Below, one piece after another: positions 24,626 to 34,865 of a stretch of 64,000 nucleotides of DNA (the first letter of the stretch is position 1; each line of letters opens with the position of its first letter). The stretch covers positions 20,751 to 84,750 of the forward strand of contig LUCM01004079.1 in NCBI GenBank assembly GCA_008360955.1. Reading direction: 5' to 3'. The translations under genes were made by a program, and so were the position numbers. The stretch is from Fasciolopsis buskii (taxonomy: Eukaryota; Platyhelminthes; Trematoda; Plagiorchiida; Fasciolidae). The notes under the pieces are model-generated. The model ran no database searches. It worked only from the letters and a program-made list of their open reading frames with translations, and was not told the DNA's origin.

Positions 24626-24986
24626 CATGAAATAATTCACCATGTGATATCATCGCTCAAATAACCATTGAGAAACCATGGAAGCACTGTACAGCTGTTT
24701 CATCCTTGTTAGGAATCATCAGCAGTGCATATCGACCACGTCCGAACTGGGACGCGAACCCGAACAAGGACGAACGATTCTGAGTCGAACGCCTTAGTAA
24801 TTACGCTACCGGGCAGGCTCCGAACGGTTTGAAGAACTTCACCACATGATGACGTTACAAATATCCGTCACTGATTTGCTGGGGTTACTGTCCGCTAGCA
24901 CACAGCAGTCGACCCCTACTGATAGATGACTTCTCTGCAGGTAGCCTAAGTGCAACGAAGGCTTTGGATATGACCTACAGAGCTTG
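24626..24986 (-). mobile_element. H element copy B (intact monomer, 12-bp target duplication)
   Basis: A clean 361-bp insertion flanked by identical direct repeats ATTCTAGGTTTA at 24614-24625 and 24987-24998. Read on the minus strand it begins near AAGCTCTGTAGGTC and contains a tRNA-like region with A-box-like GGTAGCGTAATTAC and B-box-like GGTTCGCGTCC (24750-24760). Twenty-one bases later comes a complete hammerhead ribozyme (24684-24728), and it ends GTGAATTATTTCATG. There is no coding capacity. The long target duplication fits LINE-type retrotransposition. The tRNA-like promoter plus hammerhead is the layout known from the SM-alpha family; homology to SM-alpha itself is not shown here. Confidence 0.85.
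24684..24728 (-). ncRNA. Hammerhead ribozyme (H element copy B)
   Basis: Read on the minus strand: stem I GCACTG/CAGTGC (6 perfect pairs, open-ended, so type I), core CTGATGA, stem II TTCCT-AACA-AGGAT, core GAA, stem III AC/GT closed by a 4-base AGCT loop, and cleavage-site triplet GTA. Every invariant hammerhead position is present. Stem III of two pairs is very short, as in ribozymes of Penelope-like elements and retrozymes, which often act as dimers. Predicted cleavage is 3' of the A at 24690. Confidence 0.85.
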
Positions 24987-24998
24987 ATTCTAGGTTTA

Positions 24999-27900
24999 AT
25001 TATGTTGGGAGACCACGGGCTGGTCGTTCGAGTGAGAAAAACTCCCGCAGCGCTTTTCATAGTTGAAGCGGATCACAAAGACTGGCTTCCGAAGGCAACG
25101 GGCATAGTATATGACGCAAATGCTATCGTACAGTGCTTTGCCAACTGCATAGTGTTCTGTCCAGTACCTGGTTAATTTCAGTGCAACTTGGTCGATCGCC
25201 ACAGAGGTATGCCGTCAAATTTAGTCGCCCGGCCGTAGTTGGGCTTCACATTCGTTCCTCTCTTAATACTCATTGTGCCGGTCTGCATATCGAATTTGTG
25301 TCGCATCCTCCAATTGATGGAATGCACCTTTCATTTGGAATAGAATCGGTTACTAAGTGTTAGGCCTACTTTGAATAGCTTGCCTGGAGAAAGTCTATTT
25401 AGGGTGGTCCATCGTCGGCCGATTACATGTCCTGCCGACAGCGCTCCCATTGACTTTAAAAATTTCATTCAGAAAAGTGTCACAACTTAGATTCGTGATG
25501 AAAAAGAGTAGGCGACTTGACGACAACTTGTCGCTAACCTTTGCTTATTTTGCTGTCATTAACTTAGTGACTAATTATAAAGTTTAATTATTTTTTTCTG
25601 GGCCTCAGGTCTTATTTGATTCATGCTTTGGAAAAACTAAAGTTTCATTTGTCTGGAACACTTTGAACCTTGTTTTTCTGGTCTAAATCTGTACGGCGAT
25701 TCCGGTTTTCTAGACGGCTTCGTTACTACGGCAACCTTATATTGGTTGTTACCAGGGTTCTGCCCCTGGGATTTGTATACATTCTAGGGTTTTGAGGTCT
25801 CATGAACTCAATTGTTGCGCAGACAGACCGACAGTTGGATTTCTTTTGTGTAGCTCTTATCTGCCCGACAGGGCGTCTTTTGAATAACTTACCAAGCAAC
25901 ACTAATTGAAGGAAACAAAGTTCGCTGTTCACCGGGAATTCTAAGAATGGTACACAGAATGAGACCCGGAAAATGTTCATGAAACACAAATGGCTGTTTA
26001 CGAAGGTTTCTGTCACCTACTTATTGGTATCTAAATTCCAGAAAAACAGTGGGATTAATCGCATTGCATATTCTAGACCGATAACAGGACACGATACATT
26101 GGTGAAGGACACCGTTTTCAGAGCTCTTCCCGTGTGTTTTCGTGACCACCGCTCTCCGTAGTAAAATATGCCTGATGTCAATGACAGTGCATTGAGTTAT
26201 CGATCACTGGTTGCGAGATTTGTGATCAAATGGCTGATCCCAAAAGACATGGGCATATTGATACAAAGACCCTTGGCTCTTCACAGTGCTTATTATTATT
26301 AACTTTAAAGCCTCCCACTTTTAATTTCACTGCATGCCCTTGGCATTTGGCCATTTCTTAAGTTTGCAAATACCGCCTTTCTTTCCTTGGTTTGTGACAT
26401 AACAGTTTACAGGTTCTATTGCTGAATGCACAGTTGCAAACGAATCGTTACTTAGCGGCACTCGGTTGGGAAAACAAAGAGTTTGTGGCTTAGGTCAAAG
26501 GGGATCAGGCTGTTTGTGTATTTGTGTAGGTTGACCGATGGGTAGTTACGAAAGCCTGAAAATGTTAATTCGGAGACAATATCTTATGGTAGAATCGCGT
26601 AAGAATGCCGTCCTACATGGAGTTACGAGACCGTGACCTTGTCTCAGGATAAACGAACAAATCTTTCACAATTAGATGTAGTTCGCAATTTATTTTTCAC
26701 GTGAATTTTCCCAAGTTTCTTCAAATGTTTTGGGAACGCTGACACGTTTGGCTGCTAAGAAGTGGCGAATTCGGTCCGGTTACCACCGACCGAAACGTAA
26801 GCAAGGGTGATGTAACAATATTTTTTCCTGCACGGGTGATTCGGTCTTCCAAATGCCAATGTTAATCTACAGCACGGAGATAGTTGTTATTGTCAGAAGT
26901 TGGGAAGAAATAAAAACGGTCCAGGAACTTTTGAGTTTTAGCACCCTTTAAATGTTATTAAACGGTAGAACAAGGTTTAGTGACGAGTGGACGGTGAGTA
27001 TTTCCTACACAGCCCAATGCGTGCATCAGTTGCTCGAGAAGACAGGGTTGTAGTCGGCTCGATGCAATTGTACACAATCATATAAGTTACCCAAAGGGTG
27101 AAATTAATATCATAGTGCATGCTCTTCATCAACGCGGGCTTTCATCTTGGCCATTACGAATCACTGAAGGCGAAAGACTGGACGTTTTACAAGGGGAAAC
27201 AACACCATTGAGAAACTGGACGGGTAATCGTTTTCATCTAGGAAAACACTTGATGGGAGATTTGGTTCATAAGAATAACTTGTCTTCCCATCTGCATGAA
27301 AACGATCCCTGTTAGTTTGGTAAAGGAAATCAATTGTTTCAGTCAGTTCGTACAATTCAAGGTAAAATGGCTCCCAACTGCTTTGCTTGCGGGAATACAG
27401 TCTGCCATGGACTGGCGGCAAACCAGAGTTGATGGCCAAATCAATTTGAATGTGATTCACATAATGTTGTATATGACATGTAATAAAATAGCAGACTAAA
27501 TTTCGCAATTTCAACTTTTGGAAGTTCATCAAAACGCGACTGAAATCTGGTCAGGAGACAAGTCAGACTAACGTGCTTCGAATCTCGTTCTTAACGAACA
27601 AATATAATTTGCAAAAAGTGACACTAGGATAGGTGATCTCAACCAACACGAGCGAGTAGTGCACACGAGATTTTCCGTACCTAGCGGTGATCTATTCAAC
27701 CGTCTGTAATAAGCCTTGTCCTCTCTATTGGGACCCATGGTAACAATTGCTGGAGGCGAATTCCTTGCATTTACGGATCGCAAACATCTTGCTGGCAGAA
27801 CATCTTCAAGGATGGAAAAAGGCGATTGATTTTGTTAAAATAACCATCAAAATCATCACATACAAGTTACAATCATTCATTTAAACTTACAGACAAGTAG

Positions 27901-28225
27901 CATTTATCAGTTTCACGGTGGGAAGCGACGGAAATTACTTTAGCCTGTATGGACTAGGGACGCAACTGTGCTGTCCGTGTCCGATTTGTGACCTCGAACA
28001 ATCATAGGAAATGGAAAATAAAATAGCAACCCACCACCAGTGTTCTGGCAATTTGTCCGCCGAAGCAGTTGCTCTGAGTTAATACATAATATTTATTCTG
28101 ATAACTGACGGTAAGCGAAGTGGACGAAAGCTTCGCATCGTTAAGACCTGAGATTCCGATGAAAAATCTCCGAGGTTTCAGTGATCGATTTTTGCTAGAT
28201 GTTTAAAACCAACATTCAACAAATA
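24999..28225. other. Gene-poor stretch
   Basis: Frames such as 25726-26016 (minus) and 27161-27532 (minus, 123 codons) show no domain or membrane segment. No repeat shared with other parts of the window was seen. Confidence 0.45.
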
Positions 28226-28377
28226 ACGTCGTAGCGTTTGGACGTGAAGGTCGTGGGTTCGAATCCTCCCACCACCGATCATTTTTCTCACTTGGCAGCC
28301 CTCTGTTGACTGCGGCCCCCTTCCCGAAAATTGATGTACATTGTTATTTCATTAATAAAGAAAGTAAAAGATAGAAG
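28226..28377 (+). repeat. tSINE copy 5 (5' truncated)
   Basis: The first half of the tRNA-like head, including the A box, is missing. The B box GGTTCGAATCC (28256-28266) is perfect and is followed by the body CTTGGCAGCCCTCTGTTGAC and the tail ATTTCATTAATAAAGAAAG. Truncation at the 5' side fits target-primed reverse transcription. Confidence 0.8.
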
Positions 28378-30837
28378 GTACTTGTATTGAAAAGGATGGA
28401 GACGATAGCAAGGAAATGCAGGTATTGGTTTGCGCAAGTTGGTCTCAGCAATCATTGATTTTGTGACACAAACTGATACCAACGGGGTATGACGTCAATC
28501 TCCCGCAGTTATCTTAGTCAGCATTGCGTGTCTTTATTACTCTGATCAGTTTTAAAAGGTTACTTGTTGTTGTTTGAAGGGGACAAACGAACAAGACGAC
28601 TCATGCACACAGGCTTCGTGTTACGGTTTGATGCAGACCGCGCAAACGAACACAACTGCGGTGAGTAAAGCTTAGTCTGTTCCAATGTAAGACTGTGGAG
28701 TGAAAACACAGTAGTTATTGTTCAAGAAGCGCGACTGCCTGTTTCGCGAATGAAACAGAAAATAGACTTGACATTTGCTTTCTCCACTAATGTGAACAAA
28801 AGCTGTCCATTTGAGCTCACATTTTGTTTATTTGGAGATATCCAACATTCTGAGTGAAGAAAGATAACTAACGCTCGCTAAATGTCAGCTGTCTCGTTAA
28901 TTAAAGACCGACACGTAAAACCGTTAATATCCCGCCGCTGTGCATTTATTTTAATTTGAAATTCAAAGACACATTATCACCTCCTTTTCACTGAGCCCGG
29001 ATTTGGACCCGGGGAAGAATGGCTACGATTTGGTTGCTTCGGGTATCTGAGGACGGATGTCAAACGGCGAATCAGACAGTATTCCTGGTACATGTTGCAT
29101 TGCATTCAGCCTGCTTTTCGCACGATGTGGTCGGGTCACTGATCACCAAAAGAGTGACCTCATTGGCAGATGTAGTCTTTACAGAAATTCCCAGTGAATT
29201 TGATTGAAATTTACTCAAGTCTGACCGCCGTCACACCCACATTTGACTTACCAGACAGACATGCTATTCATATAAAGAACCTAGGTAATTGATAAATATC
29301 CGTTAACTTTAGGTTTAAGGAACCATTTTTCGGTCTGTTCTCAAGACAATTCTTACGTTTCTAGCATCTACAGCAAGAAGAAGCTTGTTCTAACCATTTG
29401 AGATGTATTTCTTCGTTCGGGAGTTGGGAGAGCGACAGTTCACCTTTCCTTTACTATAATATACTTTCTCCTCGTACAAATGAAGATTGATAATGGGGAG
29501 AACCCTCGAAACATCGTATGGAGGGAAATATCATTGGATTTTGTAAACATACATTTCAAATTAAATAAATATTAAATTCCAAATACTTCTGACCGTAGGA
29601 ATTCAGCACATTTCAGTGAGAAACATAAGCCATTGGCCCTAATCGATCCGGTACCCACATTATCGACGAGGCCAATAGTAAAATATTGATTTGCTCTAGC
29701 AGGAAACTCGTGTGCATAAAAAAACGGGCCTGGAAACATGATTGTATTGGTACATGTAGGATAGCCTTAACATAGTGGCATTCGAAATCGCTTGAATTAG
29801 AATCTGACAAACGGAATCGTTTGATCAGCTTGCTGGCTTACTGAAACACTAAAATTACATGATCCATTTTACATCATTTTGTGACCGATTATTTAGAAAT
29901 TAGTAGTCCTGTGTTTTGTCATCCCTGGGGTTGTATTTCTGTCCGTTATTTCCGGTCTAATTTGAAAGCACGGCTTAATAATAATCGACTTCAGAGATGC
30001 AATGGAAATCTGCTACAAGCACACTGCGCACCCCAGTCGAGGTGACACCGTCGACTAGTGATGAAACGGTTGTAACCAAAACGCCAAGCTCAGCTGCCAT
30101 AATCCCACGAAAACCATTTACCTGTGCTATTGTCAATACAAATTTCATATCCATCGAGTTCGATGTGTTTTCTTATATTATTCCTCAGCCTAAATTTCGG
30201 TCCTCCGTTCTCTTCTGTCTCGTGCTCCTGAGCCTGTTTTGAAGAGATTACTTTTCCACTCGATCTAATCGAAGTAAACTCGTCTGCCAGTTATACAGTC
30301 CCATATTTACCAGCTCTTTTGTCCTTGAAGGTACTACTTCTGCTTCACTTAGGCTAGTAGTTTGTCTACTGCATTACCTTTGCGAATTTGTGGAGTGCTG
30401 ACAGTGTCGAACCGTGCCAGTTAATTTCGATTAACTTGGATCTATCTTCTTTCGGAAATTCATGTGACATTTAGAACGTCGCAATTCGGCTCTCACCCTC
30501 GAACACCTAATCTTTTGAGTGCACTTTCACTCGTTGCTTATGCGACATTAGGCAGTCGCTCATCCAAACTATATTCGGTGCCGCAGTTGATTTTGTCTTC
30601 ACTGGGACGTTCAGATTTACAGAAGGCAGAAACATGGTCCAAGCAACCGGTTATCACATGTTTTTGCTCACCAATGTGTTCCGTTTAACTTACTCTATGT
30701 CTTCTCATTAGTCTTTCAGGACCTAGCTAAGAAGAACTTTTCCAATTATTACACCCCATCATCTCGATATTATCTGCTGCACCTGTTCTGTTTTAGCCTA
30801 TTCACATAAAAAACCAAGGCTTGTGAAAAAAACCGTT
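28378..30837. other. Gene-poor stretch
   Basis: Plus-strand frames 29997-30242 and 30464-30688 precede a possible LINE C-terminal remnant at 30838 and might belong to the same decayed element, but I found no RT block in them. Confidence 0.4.
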
Positions 30838-30960
30838 CACGGAACTTCTTGCCAAAATTACACACCCATTATATGATGATCTTCATCGTTATCTTTCGCA
30901 CACCTATGCACTCGTTGAATGTATGAACATGGCTCAGGTGTTTATTGGAATTCCACCGTT
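30838..30960 (+). pseudogene. Possible LINE C-terminal remnant
   Basis: The plus-strand frame reads TELLAKITHPLYDDLHRYLSHTYALVECM. The pattern THPL..DL..Y.S.....V resembles the end of the CR1-like RT frame in this window (DPTHPLDNDLSKCHSYNSAR, encoded near 33820-33880 on the minus strand). The match is short and this call is tentative. Confidence 0.35.
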
Positions 30961-32763
30961 CGATTGAAATCACGAAATCCGTTGAAGAAAACCGACTTTA
31001 GGAGAAAATATGGTCGTAATTTTTACGGCTGCATACAATTTCCACAAAGTTCACACCTTTACGGTTTTTCTGACTAGACTGTGGGTTTTTAACTTACAAA
31101 TTCCATCCGGTAGCATAATGACAATACAAAACTATAATTCAGTACAACTATCCGCTGGGAACGAGTTTCCATCTCATTTGGACCTTGGTCCGTATAAAAA
31201 AATGGTCTTCCCAAATGTATCTTCCATGCGATTGATTTTAGTACTATCATTCTAGCGTTGCTTATTGGAATTAGACAAAAATGGTTTCGAAGTTTAATTT
31301 CAGTTTAAGTTTGAAACTTGGAAATGTTCGGTTGTGGTATGGAGGAGGTGATCGATAGAAATGTCCTCCAAATTATATGCAATCTGTGGATAAGTTTGCC
31401 TGCAGAGATCACATTGATTCGACCATGTGGTAACCTTGGGCAATCGCCAGCAAAGTCGTTACTGTACCATTACCGTACCGCTGTATGCGATAGCTTGAAA
31501 GTTGATGTTCACGCTCGTGAATGCCGAATAGACTGTTTGTTCAAAGGTATGTTTCTGTATGCTTCGGGACATCTGGGAGAAGAAATTTAGTTGTGGTGAA
31601 AGTAATTTAATTGTCTCACCTATCTGCTTATCAAGGATATGAATGGTGTTTTAAGGCTCGTTTTGGGTGTCTTTAACTCTAGCGCCTTTGTTCAGGACTC
31701 AGTTTCAATCCCAGGGGGCTCAATCAAGCGAGAAGACTTAAGTAGCCTTTGGCCAGTCCACACGATTGCTTGCACTTCTTTGTTCCAATCAAACAATTCA
31801 TACAAATCTACTCTGGTTAGGGGCGATTTGCCAACTGGCCCCATTTAACCGGCTCAGTGTCCCTAATTTGGTGTTCAGTCCAAGAAACGCCCCCATTGTC
31901 CTGTGAGCCTACCACCAATAAGACCTCTTTTGCCTTGTTCCAGAATTGGAGCGAATAGATGGTTCCCCATCCTGATTCCCGGCTTGCAGTGGGGCTTGTC
32001 GGGTAATCTTGTTCCTCAAACACGATCTGACCTCATAGTCATATACCAAACAAAACGGCATTACGCTCTTGTCACCAACTCGTAGTTTCAACTTGTAGGC
32101 AGAAGATTGAGCAACACATTCACGTGAATTTGCAATACATCCATGATTTCTGGAAATCATGGATCTAGGTGAGCGACGGTTCAGTTGCAAGTAGAAGGTG
32201 GACTCGAATAGCCTAATTTCTAGCCCGCGCCAAACGGTGTTGGTAAAATTTTTGTGGGACTCTATTAAGTTACGTTTGAAATGATTTTGGAATGAAACGT
32301 AGTTAAGGATACATGAGAAACTTACGAAAGTTTGAAACATTTTGGACGCCTAACTTATGCACAGGTTTCATACGTAGTTATTAGTGATCTGCTGGCTTGG
32401 CTAGTTTAACCCACAGCTTGAAAAAGCTCGGGCGATGTTGTCCGCGCGATGAAGCAAATCTCTCCGGGATTAGTAATTCTAACGCTCGAATCGATTAGGA
32501 GTTCGTGATGCTAACCAGAGAGTATTTGGCTTTCCCGAATGTTTACATAACGTGGGCCTAAAACACGTGACGTTCGATTCCGGCAGTTAACACATTGACT
32601 GCCATGTCCCAATACATGGGAGTTCCCGAGTACCTCAGCAACGTCATGACATGTGAACTTGTGAATATGTTCGATTAGAAGTTAGAAATGATTACGAGCG
32701 AAAAGTGTTCAATATGTCTATCGAAACAGATTCACGATCGCTGTTCCGAAGGATGATCAATTA
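30961..32763. other. Stretch with one long minus-strand frame, possibly repeat-derived
   Basis: The frame 31909-32340 on the minus strand has 143 codons. Its second half, about 31909-32200, is GC-richer than its surroundings and Arg/Ser-rich with no recognised domain, so a dispersed-repeat origin is more likely than a host gene. A perfect 12-bp inverted repeat with a 2-bp loop lies at 32139-32164. CGTTCGATTCC at 32571-32581 resembles a B box, but no convincing tRNA-like fold precedes it. Confidence 0.35.
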
Positions 32764-32832
32764 AGCTGGCTTTACTTGAAATAATTCACCATACGGTATC
32801 ATCGCTCAATTCATCATAACCAAACCATGGAA

Positions 32833-32877
32833 GCACTGCACAACTGTTTCATTTTTGTAAGGAATCATCAGCAGTGC
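32833..32877 (-). ncRNA. Decayed hammerhead in inverted arm of copy C
   Basis: Stem I (GCACTG/CAGTGC), CTGATGA and GAAAC are kept, but stem II has lost its G-C pairs (TTCCT against AAAAT) and the cleavage triplet is GTG. G is not allowed at position 17, so it should not cleave. Confidence 0.6.
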
Positions 32878-33115
32878 ATATCCGCCGCGCCCGAAATGGG
32901 ACATTCAATCTCCTACTGTTAACATGTATCAAGTGATTGAGTTCTGTATGTCATATCCAAAGCCTTCGTTGTACTTAGGCTACCTGCAGAGAAGTCATCT
33001 ATCAGTAGGGGTCGATTGCTGTGTGCTAGCGGACAGTAACCCCAGCAAATCAGTGACGGATATTTGTAACGTCATCATTTGGTGAAGTTCAACAAACCAT
33101 TCAGAGCCTTCCCGG

Positions 33116-33174
33116 TAGCGTAATTGCTAAGGCGTTCGACTCAGAATCGTGTGTCCTTGTTCGGGTTCGCGTCC
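33116..33174 (+). promoter_or_regulatory. tRNA-like split Pol III promoter of H element copy C
   Basis: An A-box-like TAGCGTAATTGC and a B-box-like GGTTCGCGTCC, one base off the consensus GGTTCGAATCC at two positions, are spaced as in tRNA genes. The segment between them still resembles an anticodon arm (TTCGACTCAGAATCG). The same pair, with the same 21-base gap to the hammerhead, is present in copy B. Transcription start would lie a little upstream, so the transcript would include the ribozyme. Confidence 0.6.
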
Positions 33175-33195
33175 CAGTTCGGGCGTGGTGGATAT

Positions 33196-33240
33196 GCACT
33201 GCTGATGATTCCTAACAAGGATGAAACAGCTGTACAGTGC
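33196..33240 (+). ncRNA. Hammerhead ribozyme (H element copy C)
   Basis: Stem I is GCACTG (33196-33201) with CAGTGC (33235-33240). The core CTGATGA is at 33202-33208. Stem II spans 33209-33222 with an AACA loop. The core GAA is at 33223-33225. Stem III is AC (33226-33227) with GT (33232-33233) around an AGCT loop, and A 33234 is the cleavage-site residue. All invariant positions match. The 45-base sequence is identical to copy B although the flanking element sequences have diverged. Confidence 0.87.
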
Positions 33241-33514
33241 TTCAATGGTTTCTCAATGGTGAGTTGAGCGATGATATCACATGGTGAATTACTTCATGAA
33301 ATCATTCAATCTCCTCCTACTAACTTGTGCGAAGCTGGCTTTCTTTGAACTTGATCATTAAAAAATGATGCAGATGAAAATAAACAGATCGTAAACGTTC
33401 GAATCATTGCTGACTGTAGAGCATAACTGAGTGTTCCTTTTTTGTTCTGAGCTCTTTTGTATAAGTAAGTTGTCAAGGCATCAGATTTAAAAAAGACTAC
33501 AATCCATGGGACGT

Positions 33515-34865
33515 GCATTGTAATGCATTGTATTATACAGACTTTTGCGTACAATAAATAATGCCGTATTTCAGTCAAAAATGTGAGAATAAAAACAAAA
33601 AAGGAAAAAATAAATAAATAAAATCAAAATACACTCACTACCTCGAGAAAACAGTAAAAACTCATCGAGGAACATCCATTGCACATTATGATAAGTTGCT
33701 AGGGAATTGGATTAAAACACGGCCAGTATTTGTCGGAATTCGAGCTGCATATGAGGCAGTGAAGTTTCCATGATTTTTAATTCTGCACGATATGGAACAA
33801 AAGCAGATCGTGCTGAATTATAAGAGTGGCACTTTGAAAGATCGTTGTCCAGAGGATGCGTGGGATCAGAAAGAATTTTGTGAGCAAATTTCTCACATGC
33901 TGATAAGTGCTGATCACATGGATTTCGGGATGATTCAGTTGGTGGTATGAAGGACACTCGGCTAATAATTGATAGTCCCTGGCGGAAAAGCTTCAAGTTC
34001 TTTTCAAGAAAGCTTGGGAAAATGACGGGAGAATAGTAAAGAAGAATTAGAAAAACACATTGGAATACAAATCGAGAGATTTCGCCTTGTTTCACATTGT
34101 AGTGCCGGAGCTTCCTGATTTGAAATGACAACCGACGGAGACTCTTTACATAGGTAGAAATGTGAGTTATCCGCTTCAGATTTTTATCAATAGTAACTCT
34201 TAGGTATTTCTCAGAACCAACCCTGGCAAGTGATTTCGGATTGATGGAAGGCGCTTCTGATGAGTAGGCAGACCAAGGGAAAGAGAACAGACATTCGAAA
34301 CATTTAGATGCGTTGAGATTTAAACCAGCTCGTGCAGGGAAATCGTAGACAGAATATGGGTTGTTGGAAAACCTTTGACAATCGTCGTTGTTCGAAACGG
34401 CTTGAGAGAGGACAACGTCATCATCATACTGGGACAGATGATAGAGTATGTTACTTGCTAAGTGGCTGATGTAAGTAGAGAAGAGAAACGGTGAAAGAAC
34501 AGTACCCTGAAACTCGCCTGAGTTGTTAATCAACGATTTTGGAGTTTTGCCGTCCATTCTTGTGCACTGGGTTCGGTTAGTAAAGTAATGAAACAGACAT
34601 ACTAATAAAGAACCGGGATACCCAAGTGTTTGCAGTTTGGAAAGTAAAACAGACTGTGGGACAGAATCAAATGCCGACGAATAATCCAGGAAGGCACAAC
34701 GCACAGATTTCACCGATGCGCTTAAGGACTTACAAATATGGTGATCGAAGGAGGCAACAGTGTCCAAAATGGACCTATTAGATTGATAGACAAACTGAAA
34801 AGGGTCATCACGAGGATACATAGAAGACCGCAGGCGCTAAAATTTAGTGCGCTCTGTCATGTTTG
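33515..34865 (-). mobile_element. CR1-like LINE, 5'-truncated copy
   Basis: This is the 3' half of the same LINE that is longer at 47340-50110, in opposite orientation. Shared sequence on the minus strand starts near 34865 (GACAGAGCGCACTAAATTT) and includes the RT frame 33712-34821. It passes through a 3' UTR beginning CAATTCCCTAGCAACTTATC and ends near 33515 in a GTATAATACAATGC-like repeat comparable with the (ACAAT)n tail of the other copy. 5' truncation is usual for LINE insertions. Confidence 0.85.
33712..34821 (-). CDS. CR1-like reverse transcriptase, open C-terminal 369 codons
   Basis: This is the reverse transcriptase and C-terminal part of LINE ORF2, which would copy the element's RNA at the nicked target. 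The catalytic blocks are motif A FLDYSSAFDSVP (about residues 44-55), motif B EFQGTVLSPFLF (about 109-120) and motif C YDDDVVLSQ (about 133-141), where the usual YADD alanine is Asp. It continues through the thumb (EKYLRVTIDKNLK) to the family C-terminus (LSDPTHPLDNDLSK). The frame is uninterrupted to its stop, but the N-terminal RT part and the endonuclease are absent, so it is not functional alone. The ATG at 34821 is simply the first Met after the truncation (an in-frame stop lies just upstream) and not a natural start. Confidence 0.85.
   Translation of the reverse strand: MYPRDDPFQFVYQSNRSILDTVASFDHHICKSLSASVKSVRCAFLDYSSAFDSVPQSVLLSKLQTLGYPGSLLVCLFHYFTNRTQCTRMDGKTPKSLINNSGEFQGTVLSPFLFSTYISHLASNILYHLSQYDDDVVLSQAVSNNDDCQRFSNNPYSVYDFPARAGLNLNASKCFECLFSFPWSAYSSEAPSINPKSLARVGSEKYLRVTIDKNLKRITHISTYVKSLRRLSFQIRKLRHYNVKQGEISRFVFQCVFLILLYYSPVIFPSFLEKNLKLFRQGLSIISRVSFIPPTESSRNPCDQHLSACEKFAHKILSDPTHPLDNDLSKCHSYNSARSAFVPYRAELKIMETSLPHMQLEFRQILAVF

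Larger units (their letters stand above)
32774..33332 (+). mobile_element. H element copy C (full unit plus inverted fragment)
   Basis: A reverse fragment of the unit (32776-32901) is followed by a complete forward unit (32902-33332). The forward unit starts and ends with the same roughly 25-base sequence (CATTCAATCTCCTAC at 32902 and a close copy at 33303, period about 401 bp). It contains the A-box-like TAGCGTAATTGC (33116-33127), the B box GGTTCGCGTCC (33164-33174) and an intact hammerhead (33196-33240). AGCTGGCTTT at 32764-32773 and 33333-33342 is a candidate target duplication. It lies just beyond the 3' end of a CR1-like LINE copy that reads toward it. Confidence 0.8.

Noticed and set aside
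32571..32581. CGTTCGATTCC, B-box-like, possible tRNA or SINE
   Set aside because: No A box at the right distance and no cloverleaf arms that pair.
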